A DNA stretch of 64,000 nucleotides from Piezodorus guildinii (GCA_023052935.1 CM041297.1:53115917-53179916); one strand, 5' to 3'. Counted from the stretch's first letter, positions 10,835 through 22,691 are shown. Numbers and translations: made by a program. The notes: a model not told the origin generated them from the letters alone.

Positions 10835-11285
10835 TTTCGAGTATAGTATACTCCCTCCCCCCAGGTAAATCCAATACTGGCCCAAAATCGATATTCCAAC
10901 TCTCCATCAGATTTTGTTTTAACGATCCTCTCGTAGCGAAATCTGTTTATGATTTTCCCCCAGTGGGAGACACAACATACAGGCCCGGCTACCCACTGCC
11001 AGATACCTATTGATCCCCACAGCATGTCGCTGCTCTGGACCGGCATTGATTCACTATCAGTTACCCACAATGCTCCCTACCGACGAGTACCGGGAAATCT
11101 CCGTCGATAACACCAAGTTCGGAGTTGGGGCGGGAAAACTGAGTGCTTGATTTGAACGTGTAGGAGGAGGGCGAGGAAGTGATATCGATTTCCAAGCCAT
11201 ACCTTCCCAACTGTCCCGCAGTCGATAAGGGACAGATCTCTTTCCAGCTGTCAACTTAGCAAACATATCTAAATCGTTAACATCT
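10835..11285. other. GC-rich block of unknown origin in the lysozyme intron
   Basis: About 450 bp that is much GC-richer than the surrounding AT-rich intron, with phrases such as 'cccagtgggagacacaacat' and 'ggagttggggcgggaaaact'. Reading frames on both strands (up to 86 codons) match nothing I recognise. An old transposon fragment is likeliest. Confidence 0.4.
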
Positions 11286-11504
11286 ATATGTATTAAACTT
11301 AACTTATTTAACACCATGTTCTTTACAAATATTTAAAATTAAAACAACTTATTAATACAAATAAAATCTAATCCCACATGTTTTTAAAGGCTAACATGAA
11401 TAAAATTCTGAACAATTAAACTTTCTTCACATTATATTATTAATAATAAGATAATGGTGCACTGAAAGAACTGTATGATAATGTATGAAAGTTCATTCTT
11501 TTTA

Positions 11505-11945
11505 TTTATTGATATTTACAACTGTATTTTACAACACGTATAGTAAATAGGCTAAAAGAAATTAGGCATGAAAAAGACATGTAGAGAAGCTTACCAATGG
11601 AAGTACTCTAAAAATATTCTAAACTAAAAAGTCTCGAGGACATCTTCTTTTCAGACGCATCGGAGGATTATCACAAATTGAAATGGAAGAAAGGAATGAA
11701 ACCAGAGGTTTAGAGTGGGAATGGAGTTTGTCATGAAAGGAATGGTATCTAGATCGGGCCAAATCAGCAACATACGGAACATTGAGGTCTTTATGGATCA
11801 GTTTATTAGTTACAATGTAAGGAGCACTGAGGATTTTGGATTGTAGGGATTGGATACGGGAAGAATTTGATAGTTTAGTAGAGCCCCAAAGCTCTACTCC
11901 GTATGTCCATATAGACTATATTATAGTCATTTAGATGAGCCTTAA
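11505..11945 (-). mobile_element. Jockey-like LINE, 3' end
   Basis: The reverse complement matches the 3' ends at 6.1 and 9.9 kb: gagctttggggctctactaa, then the untranslated region with 'tgaaaagaagatg' and 'ttacaactgta'. It is 5'-truncated and the protein frame is broken. Confidence 0.8.
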
Positions 11946-12384
11946 GTTCATTCTTAAGATAGTCTCATGTCCGGAACATTGTAAAATGTAAACTTAATAA
12001 AAGGTTTTTAAGTGGTTTTATTGTCCATTACAACTGATTTTGATTAATTTGTCAAACTTCAGCCATAGATCAAATCATATTTGAGGCGATGGAATGCATT
12101 TTTTTAAATTACACGATGAACAAAAATGATAATAAATATGATATTAATAATTAATATGAATAAAAGAATAATAATTTTTAAATACCGACAAACGTTTACT
12201 TGATTTCCAACAATTCCTTAAGCCACATTGTCTCCAGAACAGTAGCGTAATTAAAGGCAGATAAATTGATAAGATCTAATCCTTTCGACCTTTGAGAGAT
12301 GCCATGTGCAGTGAACAATTTTTTCTTCTTTTTTTTTTCATTAAAATAAACATAAGTCATTAAATCAATATGAATATTCTTATT

Positions 12385-12676
12385 ATTCTTCCAGTGGCGC
12401 GTCAGGCCGTGTAGGCCCTGGGCCTCGTGGTGTAAATTCCTGCGAGTTTACACTCACGTTTCAAGATGCAATATTTAGAGTAGGGTCATCACTCCCTACG
12501 ACTAATTTTGTGAGTGGCCACCCTTTGGCTGACGGGTCCCACATACCCGGGAGAGAGGCTGTGAGTGAATCCCCATTTTTTTACATCCTTATAAAAGCCC
12601 GCCGGGACTGTGATTCGAACTCAAAACCTGTAGCATGAGAGACTAGCAGGCTAGCCACTCAGCCACGGGCTCCCCT
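12385..12676 (-). repeat. tRNA-derived SINE, family S-B, near-complete
   Basis: On the - strand it starts gggagcccgtggctgagtgg (A box), with B box gagttcgaatcac at ~12611-12623, and ends with 'acggcctgacgcgccactg'. The 3' part matches ~915-1000. About 290 bp, in the lysozyme intron. Confidence 0.85.
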
Positions 12677-12749
12677 CATATGAATATTAGTAGATAATAA
12701 TATAAATTTCTAAATATATCTGATACTAAATGATATTAGAAAAATAAAA

Positions 12750-13500
12750 ATATCACTTACCAAGGCTCTTAAAATTTAAGAAATATTAAATAAATTTAGA
12801 GCTAAAAAAAGTTAATTTCAATAAAAAATTTAATCAGTTTCGTTGGAAGCATATGATTTAGATTAAGTTATGTAACAATATGAATTATTACTTTTACAAC
12901 TTTGTATATATATCATCATGTTTCTGAACTCTTAGGCTTTCCAACGGTAAATTATACATCTATGTTACTGTTCTTATATTAAAAAAAAACAAAAAGTACA
13001 ATAAAAAAATATATTTGCCCTTTTCCCTTTAGTTGGTTATCAAATGCGTTTAACTTATATATTTACCCACTTTTTAGCAATCATAAATGGTATGGTTGAT
13101 TTTTTTGAATATTCAAAATTAAAGGTACATCACAGCAAAAAAAATCGGCATTTTAATATATTTAAATTGTCAGAGTCATTTTTAAGAAAATCATTAAGAG
13201 GTGCAAAGTGCATGGTATATAGCAGAACTTTCGGTTTGCCGATTATGGTCAAAACTTGGTGTAACATCTCGGGCGTATAGTTGTCTTAAATATGAAATTT
13301 CAGTTCCGTACAACTTATCGTTTTCGTGCTAGACTAAACACACTCCTTTTTGCGGGACTAGGTTATTTGTACTCCGGGGATCCTAAAACGTGTATATCCG
13401 TTGAAAACTAGAATTCAATAATATACACGATCGCTATACATTCCCGAACAATATATTATATATATATATAATATATTTAATTATATAGGTAAGTGAAATT
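12750..13500 (-). repeat. family X repeat
   Basis: It is bounded by 'tatcacttacc' on the left and 'ataggtaagtgaaatt' on the right. Family landmarks are present reversed: 'ggctttccaacggtaaatta', 'ctcgggcgtatagttgtctt' and 'tgcgggactaggttatttg'. The GT microsatellite is almost absent in this copy. Confidence 0.85.
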
Positions 13501-13557
13501 AAAAAAAAAAAAACTATACCTCAACAACCCAAAACAAAGTTTTCTGGGTTCAGTATT

Positions 13558-13802
13558 TAAGAGATTCGTACAGTTGTCAAGCCAAAGGCTGTGCATGGAC
13601 GTGATTAGGACGGGACCACGTTCAGTCATCATGTTTCTTCCCAATGTTTGGGTACCCACTTTATAGAGGTTGGGTGAGCCACAGGAGGATCTTCCTATCC
13701 CATTGTCACCCCACGGCTAAAATATCAGTATAAATAATTATTCGGTCACCGCAGGGTTTCGAACCCGGAACCCGGAGAGCAGTAATCTCTATCCACCATT
13801 CT
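13558..13802 (-). repeat. tRNA-derived SINE, family S-A
   Basis: Reversed B box 'gggtttcgaacccgg' at ~13754-13768; body phrases 'gggtacccactttatagagg' and 'cccacggctaaaatatcag' are shared with the 36.0 and 51.7 kb copies. Confidence 0.85.
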
Positions 13803-14094
13803 TGACTATTACAAAACTGTTTACTATTGTATTACTATAGAATGAAAGAAGTAACGGCAAAATTCAGTTGCCTGTTCTTCCCCTAATAGTTCTCTCCCCT
13901 CCGATAAACTACCTATGGATTTGCCCCAGTTCAAATCAGTATATAATAGAAGGGAAAAATTTTGAACCAATTTTATTGTTGGAGTCCTTTTCGTTTAATC
14001 AGTCACCATGGATTACGAGGAAATAAAATTATGTCCGCATTAATAATTAATTATTTTTATTTGAATTATTTCATGAGAGAAAAATTATAACATG

Positions 14095-14430
14095 CCAAAG
14101 AGAAATGGAGAGGAACATGTTAGGCGTAAGGAAAAGCCAAATCCTCAATAAGAAAAGATAGTGGTGTCACTGATGCATTCAGAGACGTGAAAAATATAAA
14201 AATGGCAATGGGTTGGCGTCTTAATAAGGGAAAACGATAAAAAATTGGACCAAGATATTGACTGATTGGACCGAGAAAAGGTACCGAGGCAGGCAAAGAA
14301 GAAGATGAGTAGACGAAATCAAGAAGGTGGATGGAGTACTGTAGTCATGTAAAGCCAAGGACATAGAATATTGAAAGATGAAGATGAGGGAACTTTTCAA
14401 CCAAAGTGCTGGTAGTCACCGTTAATACTT
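14095..14430 (+). mobile_element. LINE fragment, reverse transcriptase C-terminus
   Basis: Pieces read QREMERNMLGVRKSQILNKK, then VTDAFRDVKNIKMAM, then KRYRGRQRRR and VDEIKKVDG in shifting frames. This matches the tail of many LINE polyproteins (RAMERxMLGI...RI...VTDAIERI..LKW...GRPxxRWxDDI). Several frameshifts and stops. Confidence 0.65.
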
Positions 14431-14452
14431 TAATCTCCTAAGGAAATGTCTA

Positions 14453-15301
14453 TGTACATATACACTCACTCAAAAAAGTTTCCATACAGCATGTTTTTAT
14501 TTTGCATTATTTTCATCTCAATAATTTCCTTATGTATAAATCATTAATACTATTATTAGATAAAAAAATATATAAATTTATTTTCATTTCATCATTTATA
14601 TAAAACGAGGCGGAATGTAATTTGTTAAGGTAGTCTAGTTTCCAAACACTTCAATATTAATCTATTTGTTGTACTATGACTGTGTTTCCAGTGTTATATG
14701 TATAAATCTAATCTCGATAATCAAATATTAGTTCAGTATTAACTTTACTTGGGCCTGAGAAACTGATTTCTTTTCAATTTGCGCGTTTCTCGTGAATCGA
14801 GAGAGCTCATGGTTCGCAGATCTTATTTATAAGAAAAATTGCGTATCTTGGAGTACAAAGACGAAGAGAGTTCAAATCTTTAGAGGATAAACCACGTCCT
14901 TGAAGACGGAGACTGAAGAATAGCCAGGGGCGAGCCATCCTTGCAGAAGTCTATGCGAATCCTCACACTAACGACACCTCAATGGCCTATCAGAATAAAT
15001 AGGTACTATTGCATTCAAGTACCCCCCAGAAACAGTGAAAAATATTCTAAGAATGGAAAGATACAGTGGTCGAGTCACAAGAAGAAAGCTGTAAGTTAAA
15101 CCAGAAGAAGCGGCTGTAATTTGGTAGGTAGTTTGTAAATATACCCAAAAGTCTGGAAACTGTTTATATTCCCTTAGGAATCCAAATTTAACATTTTTGG
15201 GCCAGATGGAAGGTCAAAAGTATTGAGGAAATCAACTTCAGCTTTTAAAACTAAGAATTTATTGATGGGTATATGGAAACTGTTTTGAGTATATGTACGC
15301 A
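14453..15301 (+). mobile_element. Tc1-like element, degenerate
   Basis: The ends are imperfect inverted repeats: 'gtacatatacactcactcaa' with 'aaagtttccata' at the left, and 'tatggaaactgttttgagta' with 'tatgtac' at the right. Inside, one frame reads SPETVKNILRMERYSGRVTR followed by RKL, the second helix-turn-helix region of Tc1-type transposases, and RRLKNSQGRAILAEV before it. The DDE half is missing or unrecognisable. Confidence 0.75.
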
Positions 15302-15414
15302 TATAAAGAAAGAAAAAACGTAAATAAATATATTGTCAATGCTTATATGTATATAAATGAATAGTATTGTTATTATTATTATTTGACATTATATATGTAA
15401 ATACTGTGTTACAG

Positions 15415-15600
15415 GACTGTAACGGTGACGGCAGAATAGACTGCGCTGACTACGCAGCCATCCACCGCCTCGGCGGCTACGGCTGCCAGGGACAAGTTGA
15501 CCCCAAGTACGGCCAGACCTTCCTCGCCTGCCAGGCCCAGGTACAGTCCCTCGCCCCGAGCATCGACGTCAGGGGAGGAAACACAGCAGACATCTTCTAG
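15415..15600 (+). CDS. invertebrate (i-type) lysozyme, terminal exon
   Basis: Acceptor tgttacag at 15414, phase 0, stop TAG at 15598-15600, 61 residues. It begins DCNGDGRIDCADYAAIHRLG then GYGC, the hallmark block of i-type lysozymes, with three closely spaced cysteines plus one more in FLACQ. The C-terminal tail (QGQVDPKYGQ onward, ending GGNTADIF) is family-specific. Together with the exon at 1390-1463 it gives the last ~85 residues of a secreted enzyme. The short 3' flank has no perfect AATAAA nearby; 'ccaatataaatgc' at ~15768 is a possible variant signal. The intron is ~14 kb and packed with transposons, but the coding sequence shows no damage, so the gene looks functional. Confidence 0.92.
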   Translation, partial: DCNGDGRIDCADYAAIHRLGGYGCQGQVDPKYGQTFLACQAQVQSLAPSIDVRGGNTADIF

Positions 15601-15964
15601 AAGCAACCTTCAACAAAGGAGTCGTCTTATTTATTATCCATCTCAACTTCTGGAAGTGTATAACCGGGTCAATATTGTGATTTATACCATTCCATCCAAT
15701 GTGATATTCAAAATGAAATGACAATCATATTCCGAAATGCTACTTTTGTAATGAATCTAAATTTATTTCCAATATAAATGCAATCATGTACTCTTGAAGT
15801 AAATTAATTTTTTAATTTTTATTCGTTGTTTTTTTCATTACCATGTTGAAAAAAAATCTACTTCTCCTTGACTGGAAAACACAATAGAACATGGATCTAT
15901 TTATAACCTACTAGTCGTTAGTTGAAAGGAAACAGGGGTTTCATACCAGACTTTTTTTTATTCA

Positions 15965-16410
15965 AACTATATAGCAATTAAACACTACACACAAGCGACA
16001 AAAGTTATATAAAAATAAATGTCTCCATTAAATTTCTGATAAAAGCAACACTAACAGAACTGTATGTAAATGTAGAGCTACAGTTTTAAGGACAAAAAGA
16101 AAGGACTTTTTTCCATTTAAAACAATATAGTTCCTAAACATTAGATCCTAACGACAAGCGAATATGCACGGAAATAACTTCAAATTTTTAATGCGTGCAA
16201 CACCAACACAACTCTTTTGAAACAGAGCGTGTCAATAAATCTAAAACACAATAAACGTAGCAAAACATGACTTTCCTCATTCGAACCAATTTAGCTACTA
16301 AATGGTAGGTCGTAGCGACAAATGTTGTATAACAAAAAATATCCTCCACTAAATTTCTGAAATGGAACTTTGGTCAAAATTTCGATCCAAGCAACACTAA
16401 CAGAGCTAAA
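15965..16410. repeat. diverged tandem repeat, three units of ~160 bp
   Basis: Three related blocks start near 15967, 16128 and 16290. Each runs from a 'tatag-aattaaac / tatagttcctaaac / tttagctactaaat' start through 'agcgacaaa(t/a)gtt' to 'gcaacactaacagaact'. The units are clearly diverged. No coding signal. Confidence 0.6.
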
Positions 16411-17919
16411 GCGTGTCAGAATGAGGGGGAAAAACGTTACTCAATGAAAGTCACAGAACTCCTAGCCAAAAGATATATCCATACCAAAATACACGAGTTA
16501 GAAAATATAAGTTGCCTGTAGATAACTACCGTAAGGGCATAGGATCCAATAAACTACAAAATAAGTTAGGATACTCCAAAAAAAAAATAAATAAAAAAAA
16601 TCAGGTCTCTCAAATACCATCAATCCAAGAATGGTCAGGAGAAAAAATGGAATCACCTTATTGTACCATATTATCTCCAACAAATAATATGAGCTAGACC
16701 TAATTTGCCAAATATGGTGCCGAGATCGTACGCACGATTCTGGTCAGGTAAAAACTTTCTATATATTAGGACCTTGAATAAATGCTCAGTGTTTTCTAAA
16801 ATATGGCAGCACCAGTACTAAGTGCGTTTCAAAGAGATGATGATACTTTTTTCAAAGAATTACTGTCGGTAAGCTTGGACTTTAGTTCACGGTGGAAACT
16901 GTTTTGTATGTAATTCTAAAAATTTATTTTAGTGCTAAGTTGATAGTATTTGCGGGGTATTTTATTGCACTACTGATTGAAAAAAAAATTGGTTCTGAAA
17001 CACGTAGAATTCTTGTTGAGAGCATACTTTTTCGAAAATGGCATGTAAAGACTGATTTCGAGCCTTAAAACAAATTATTATAATTTTGAAAACAAAGAAC
17101 ATACTGGCACACTGAATATTTTTGAAAACGAAGAATTGGAGAACTTACATTATAAAGACCCATGTTAGACGCTAGGAAACCTTGAAAAATCATTTTCAGT
17201 AGATGGCAAAATGGTTTTGAAACATTTAGAAGCATTAAGAATGATCCAGAAGCAAAGGGATAGGTGCCTTTTGAGTTGATGCCTAAAGACATTTTCTCAC
17301 GTGTGAACAACTGCTTCTTCGGCAGAAAAGGAACGATTTTTGGCATCGTATCGTGACCGGCAATACAAAAATCATACAGTAACATAATCCTATGTGTAAA
17401 AATCGTAGGATAAGTCATAATCATCCACCAAGCCAAGTATCTATGATTCTAAGCTTCTCTTCTGAGTTTGGTGAGATCAGTGAAATGTATTATGAACTGC
17501 TCCAACTTAATGAAATTATCATGGAAGATAGTTACCGACTAAAGTAGGCGCGTACGAGCGAGACCAAAAGGAAGAACGTACGCTAAATGAGCAGAGACAT
17601 GACGACAGCGCCCGCCCACATGTTTGTATCGATTGCAAAACGGGTAAAAGCCTAATAGAAAAAGATTAATTGGAAAGTTCTTTCCCACCCACTGTATTCA
17701 CTGGATATAGAATAATTGGATCATCAATAACTTCTTTCGATTCCACATGGTCTGACAGTGTAGCATTGTTATTCTTATGACAATACCGAAAAATGGGCAG
17801 GTTCTCGGATATCTTCGAAAGCCAAGTCGTTCTTTTTGTATGGAATTGTAATTTACCCTAAAAATAATGGAGGAAGTAGTAGTATTTTTAATAATTTGAG
17901 ATACATAGTTTTAACCATT

Positions 17920-19845
17920 TTTTTTTTTTTTGTCTTTTTGTTCATGGTCCAGGTTTCGCTTGCGTAGGTTACAGTAGGTTTTATTAGTGTTTTATACATC
18001 CTGAACTTTGAGGCATTACTGACCAGCCTACTCTTTAGAATTTTTGACATGCCGAAATATGCTCTATTCTCCAACATGATTCTTTTTTTGACCTCTTCCT
18101 CTTCATCCAGGTGATCATTAATTGTAGATCCAAGGTACTGGAAGCTTTTAACCACTTCGAAGGTATGGTTTCCGATTATATAATGGCTTTGGGGGTGTGC
18201 TTGTCTCTTACTTCTGAAAACCATTATCTTTGTTTTCTTATCATAGATTTCCAGCCCTAACCTGCTTGCTTCAGTTTCAAGCTTTCCAACGGCATCCTTG
18301 ATAGAGCTCAGGGACCTTTCAACAATGGCCACATAGTCCGCATAGGCAAGAACTTAGATAGAATTATTAAATATTGTTCCCCCTCTATCTACATGGATGA
18401 CCCAAATATAAACGAGACTTATTTTTTTATTTTTACTTTGAACACAAAGAAAAGTACACCTCATTTTTCTACATAGTCTCCTGATTTGGAAAACATTTTT
18501 CCCAGCGCATAGGTAATTTTCCAATCCCGTGCTCATAGAATGAAGTAGGTTGTGTCTTCAGCCAATTGACCACGTAGGCTTCAACCTTATCGTCACTGAC
18601 GAATCTCTGACCTCCCAAAGCTTCATTGAGTGGGGCAAACAGGTGAAAGTCACATTGTGACAAGTCTGGACTGTAAGGAGGGTGTTCCAGCGTCTCCCAG
18701 CCCAGTTGCTCCAATTTTTCTCTCGTCTGGGCCGCAGTATGCGGGCGAGCATTGTCCTGAAGAAGAATCACTTCTCTCATCGGTAGATCCCTTCTTTTGG
18801 GCGATATGCAAGTCTGACTTCATTCAAAATGTCGCAGTAGTATGCGGCACTGATAGTCCTGCGTTCATGCAAAAAATCAAGATGCAGCAAGCCACGCTGG
18901 TCAAAAAACACGGAAGCCAAAACCTTCCCAGCTGACAGCCGTGACTTGGCTTTCACTGGTCCAGGTTCCCCTTTCAGTCTCCACTCCATACTCGCTTGTT
19001 TTGATTCAGGGGTGTAATAGTGCACACAAGTTTCATCACAGGTGATAATGTTGATTGAGAAATGAGGCTCCCTCAGCCTGAAATCTTGTAAGAAGACCTT
19101 CACAGACTTGCAAACGGTTCAGCTTCTGCTCAGCTGTGAGAAGTCGAGGAACCCACCTGGCACACACCTTACGAAACCCTAGCTCCTCTGTGAGTATGGA
19201 AAAAGTGCTTCCATACCTTATCCAAACCTCACTTGCAATGGCACTGGTGGTTAGACATAACTTCAATAAGCTGTCGAACACGGGTGATGTTGTCTGCTGT
19301 GATGCTGTAGTGGGGTCTGCGGTCATGGCTTTCATTCTGAACACGATCACGACCCTTCACAAACTGTTTATGCCATGCAAACACTCTGGCACGAGAAAGT
19401 GTCTCTTCTCTGAACTGTACAGTCAACCTTCTCAAGATTTCAGCCGGTTTTACACCTTCAGCAGCAAGAAATTTGATGATAATACGTCGCGCAACCGAGG
19501 GGGATACATCCTGCTCAGACATCGTCACGACGATAACTGGTGAGTTCGAGGGCATGCGCCCGCCTGCTTCCCCCACTCCTGGCACCCAACATCTCTAAAC
19601 GCGGGAGCGTTCCCGCACCTTCACTGGGCTTCCAGGACAAAAAGTCTCGTTTATATTTGATTCACCCACGTAGCTCTGCTCTATTTATGGCGGCATGGAG
19701 AGCTACGTTAAAGAGGAGTGGGGCTAGCGGATATCTTTGCCTGAGTCCAATCCCAACATCAAGACACTTCCGCAGTACTTCACCTTGCTGAATAAATAGC
19801 GAGTCCAAAAGGGAGAACGGGCGCTAAATGAGCAGAGCCATGACA
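17920..19845 (-). mobile_element. LINE (endonuclease/RT type), 5'-truncated, split by a mariner
   Basis: 17 bp direct repeats acatagttttaaccatt at 17903-17919 and 19846-19862 flank it, with a poly-A tail seen as poly-T at 17919-17931. Reverse transcriptase landmarks on the - strand: GLRQRYPLAPLLFNVALHAA (~19745-19685), AYADYVAIVERS (18350-18315; the second Asp of YADD is Tyr), FQYLGSTI (~18145), and KTLIKPTVTYASETWTMNKK (~17995-17930). The protein ends at the poly-A stretch. A mariner sits between the GLRQ and YADD motifs. Confidence 0.85.
18392..19670 (-). mobile_element. mariner-type element with transposase in broken frames
   Basis: TA at 18390-18391 and 19671-19672; inverted ends share 'caaatataaacgagactt'. 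Transposase on the - strand in order: MSEQDVSPSVARRIIIKFLA and LSRARVFAWHKQFVKGRDRV (helix-turn-helix, 19525-19345); SILTEELGFRKVCARWVPRL (~19210-19140); NIITCDETCVHYYTPESKQA with the first Asp (~19050-18990); GKVLASVFFDQRGLLHLDFL; MREVILLQDNARPHTA with the second Asp (18780-18735); YSPDLSQCDFHLF with the third Asp (~18675-18637); and RWEKCFPNQ. All three catalytic Asp are present, but the frame shifts several times. Length 1,279 bp is near full size. It is inserted in a LINE. Confidence 0.92.
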
Positions 19846-19925
19846 ACATAGTTTTAACCATTAACGTTTAATGAAGCATTAATTTTCACAAAAACAGAAC
19901 TTAGTCGAGGTCTAAATGGGCATAC

Positions 19926-21170
19926 CTTTGAAAATTAAGTACGTTCTTGGAGGTAAAACACTCTATAACGTTTTATCCTAAAGCCTTATTTTGGTTGTTT
20001 ACCTTTTATTTTGATTTGTCCCCAGAACCATCAGGAGAGGAAGCGGGTCATATCTCTTTGGAATTTCTACATTTTTTTTTTTTTAATTTTTCGTATAATC
20101 CAACACTTCTTCTTTACTCCAACCTGTGGAATAGTCTTTAAGTTTCTCCTTTAACCTTATCTACGAAGACTGGGAGACTATAGGACAATTAAATGGCTTT
20201 TCTGAAAGGCTGATACTGTACAAGGCAAATAAAATTACCTCCCTAAATGAACTCATGGTATTCATTTCTATATGCTTAAAGATGCACTTGGGTAATTAAA
20301 GATCAATCTTAAGTAATAATTTTCTTTTCTTGTTTAAATTATTTGCCTACGAATCAAATATGAAAGAAATAATAGCGGTAATCTTAAATTAGTTGTATTA
20401 CAATTCAGATAAAATTCTAAATCTCAGCTCAGCATATATCCATAATCCTCTACAGAAATAAAATGTTCCCCAGCTCCCTATAAGGTTTCCTCAAATAACA
20501 TGGAGTATGTTTATGGAGTACTACTTTATGAATTTCTGATGTACTGCTGATCATTTTTTTAAAAATAGGTGCTCTTCCAAAAGTCTAGTTATTTTTCTTT
20601 TCAGCATCAAAATGAAGAAAGTGCTGGAATGCAAACACCATAAGATATTTCTGTTCTACTATCAATGCAAGCTTTTCTAGTTCTAACAGCAATATCTGCA
20701 TTCAATCAATCACCTTTAATTATTAAATTGATTTAGTTATTAAATTAAATTGGCCAGATAAGTGCTTGGCATCCCAGGTGATACTTATTCCCAATGTAGC
20801 ACCCATTGCAGGTTAAATTTATTACCTTATTTCTAATTCATTTCATTTCCTTATCAATGAGTCAAGGGTTTTATATGGATCTATTATTTTTTTATAACCC
20901 ATTTATTGTATTCTCTCGACAGTAATATGACAATATTAATGGATAAAAGTTCTGGCCAAATTAACAAGTCCCATCATAAGTAGATTAATAATTGCATCAA
21001 ATGAATGGCCAATTATACCCATGTCAATATTGTTCTCAAATGCACAAATATATCATCAGAAAAATCAACCAATTAAACCATAGAAAAATAATGCAAATGA
21101 GTTCAAACATAATCATAACAATTACCTTAAGTTACATAGAGCAAAACAGATAAACTAAAACTTTATGCTT
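19926..21170. other. intergenic DNA, nothing recognised
   Basis: AT-rich, with no homology or coding signal that I can support. The short frame at 19947-20141 looks accidental. Confidence 0.5.
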
Positions 21171-21175
21171 AAGTA

Positions 21176-21445
21176 ATAATAATAATAGCTTAACCAAACC
21201 TGAAGGTTCGATGGCTATACCACCAAATTCCGCCTACTCAGACTCATCTAATGATCACCGTTCAAGCCTAAGCCCCACGAGATCAACCCTAACACAATCC
21301 TCCAATTGGCGCTTTGGCCTACCTTTTGGACGCCTATCAGTCAGTTCAGCGAACACCAACTTTCTCAGAATCCGTTCCTCGCCGAGCCCAACAACTTTAC
21401 TTGCCCATTTCAGAGCAAAGTTATGCTTAAGCATATAAAGGAAAA
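21176..21445 (-). mobile_element. RTE-like LINE, 3' end, same family as 46.6-48.6 kb
   Basis: The reverse strand reads KWASKVVGLGEERILRKLVF and RRPKGRPKRQLEDCVRVDL, matching the last ~70 residues of the large LINE at 46.6 kb (KWASKVLGLDDERIPRKLVF). The 3' end carries the same ATT-type triplet run ('aataataataatag'). Confidence 0.85.
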
Positions 21446-22264
21446 TTTGAATCAATCAAATTTATGAAAATGAGTGAGAGAATGTTGAGTGAATGAGGTA
21501 TTTTTCTGATCTCAATGAAAAATAATATATGACCAGAGAGATTTTATATCTTTTAACAAAAACAAATAACATTCTGATAAATATCCAACCCAATAACGAA
21601 AGGGTTTTGTGGGATGGAAAAAAAATAATGATCATACCAAATAAAATACTGTAGAAAAGTGCATTAAATAGTGTCAATTGCAACATACTACGAGATTTTC
21701 ATAAATTAAATTTTCTTCCAAAATAATTATATATTTATATCTATCAGCTTTGCAGTTTATATGAAACTTTTAATAATAAAAAATTGATTCAATATGATTA
21801 AAAATTTCTGTTTATTACTAAAAATGATTTTTTTATTTTTGACTCCGCCTCCACCCAACAAGGTCACTGGCATCATCACAATAAATTCTATTCTATTGTC
21901 GTATCCAACAATTTTTATGAAGTCTATCAGTATAAATACTTGTTTTCTTTTCATTGCTGAGTATTTTTTCTAATTTTTGTGGTAATCCCATATCTTTTTC
22001 ATAAATGCTCATATTGGATGCACTCTATTAGGAAGTGTTAAACCATTTGGAGGATTTTACACAAGTAGATGAAGAGAGGTTTTCCAAATAAGTGATAGGA
22101 AGAAAATAAAACTAAAGTGGCAGTGTCCAGACATTAGTGACCATTTCAACAAACTCTTCGCAGTCATGGATGCTGACAAAGAAACATTAAACAAGGATAG
22201 AAGCATCAGAAATGAGATTCCTTCTCATTATCAAGGTAAAGGGAAAAACAAGGTAAGACAGTAC
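21446..22264. other. intergenic DNA, nothing firm
   Basis: AT-rich to ~22020. From ~22100 to 22264 the + strand has LINE-like base composition leading into the fragment at 22265, but no motif could be read. Confidence 0.4.
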
Positions 22265-22545
22265 GCAACACCATCAGGTCAAACCTTTTTAAGGTTAAGC
22301 AGGCCTACAATGTGATAGAGGAGAATCGACTGAGATGGTTGGGACATCTTCTGCGAATGAAGCAGAATAGGATAGCCAGAAAAGTCTATAGAGTAGAGGG
22401 CAAGAGAAGAAGAGGAAGGCCTAGAAGGAAATTGAAAGGAGAGGTAAAAAGAGACTTCCAGAGAAGGGGACTTTACTGGAATGACAGAAGGCGACTTGCA
22501 GAGGGCTCTATAGATTCCTCCTCCCACTGCATAAGGTGATTGAAG
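22265..22545 (+). mobile_element. LINE fragment, polyprotein C-terminus
   Basis: It reads IEENRLRWLGHLLRMKQNRI, then ARKVYRVEGKRRRGRPRRKL and LKGEVKRDFQRRGLYWNDRR. This is the typical 'RLRWLGHVxRM...KGKRRRGRPRxxW...D' tail of LINE reverse transcriptase proteins. Only this last part is present. Confidence 0.75.
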
Positions 22546-22691
22546 AAAATATTACTATGATAACAATGATGATGGTGATGATAACACAAAATGGTGCTTC
22601 TAGATCTATTAGGAGATATGCATGAGTAAATTGGCAATGAACTATTTTCAGTCTGCATAATATGACTTATTTTTTCCTTGAGATTCTGGAG

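Larger units (their letters stand above)
16766..19925 (+). mobile_element. old mariner element, split by a LINE
   Basis: Left end 'ttaggaccttgaataaatgc' then 'tcagtgttttc'; a decayed match (acagaacttagtcgaggtct) lies at ~19895-19918. Transposase remnants in order: PFELMPKD (~17268); LLLRQKRNDFWHRIVTGNTK (~17312), where the catalytic Asp of TGDEK is lost; MYYELLQLNEIIMEDSYRL (~17490); ARPHV (~17609); INWKVLSHPLYSLDI (~17668); and ending like the usual FF-GI-LPERWEK tail (~17825-17860). Many frameshifts. A LINE occupies 17920-19845. Confidence 0.75.

Noticed and set aside
17065..17436. 123-codon - strand frame, first considered as piggyBac-like
   Set aside because: The + strand here reads as a decayed mariner transposase (LLLRQKRNDFWHRIVTGNTK), so the - frame is incidental.
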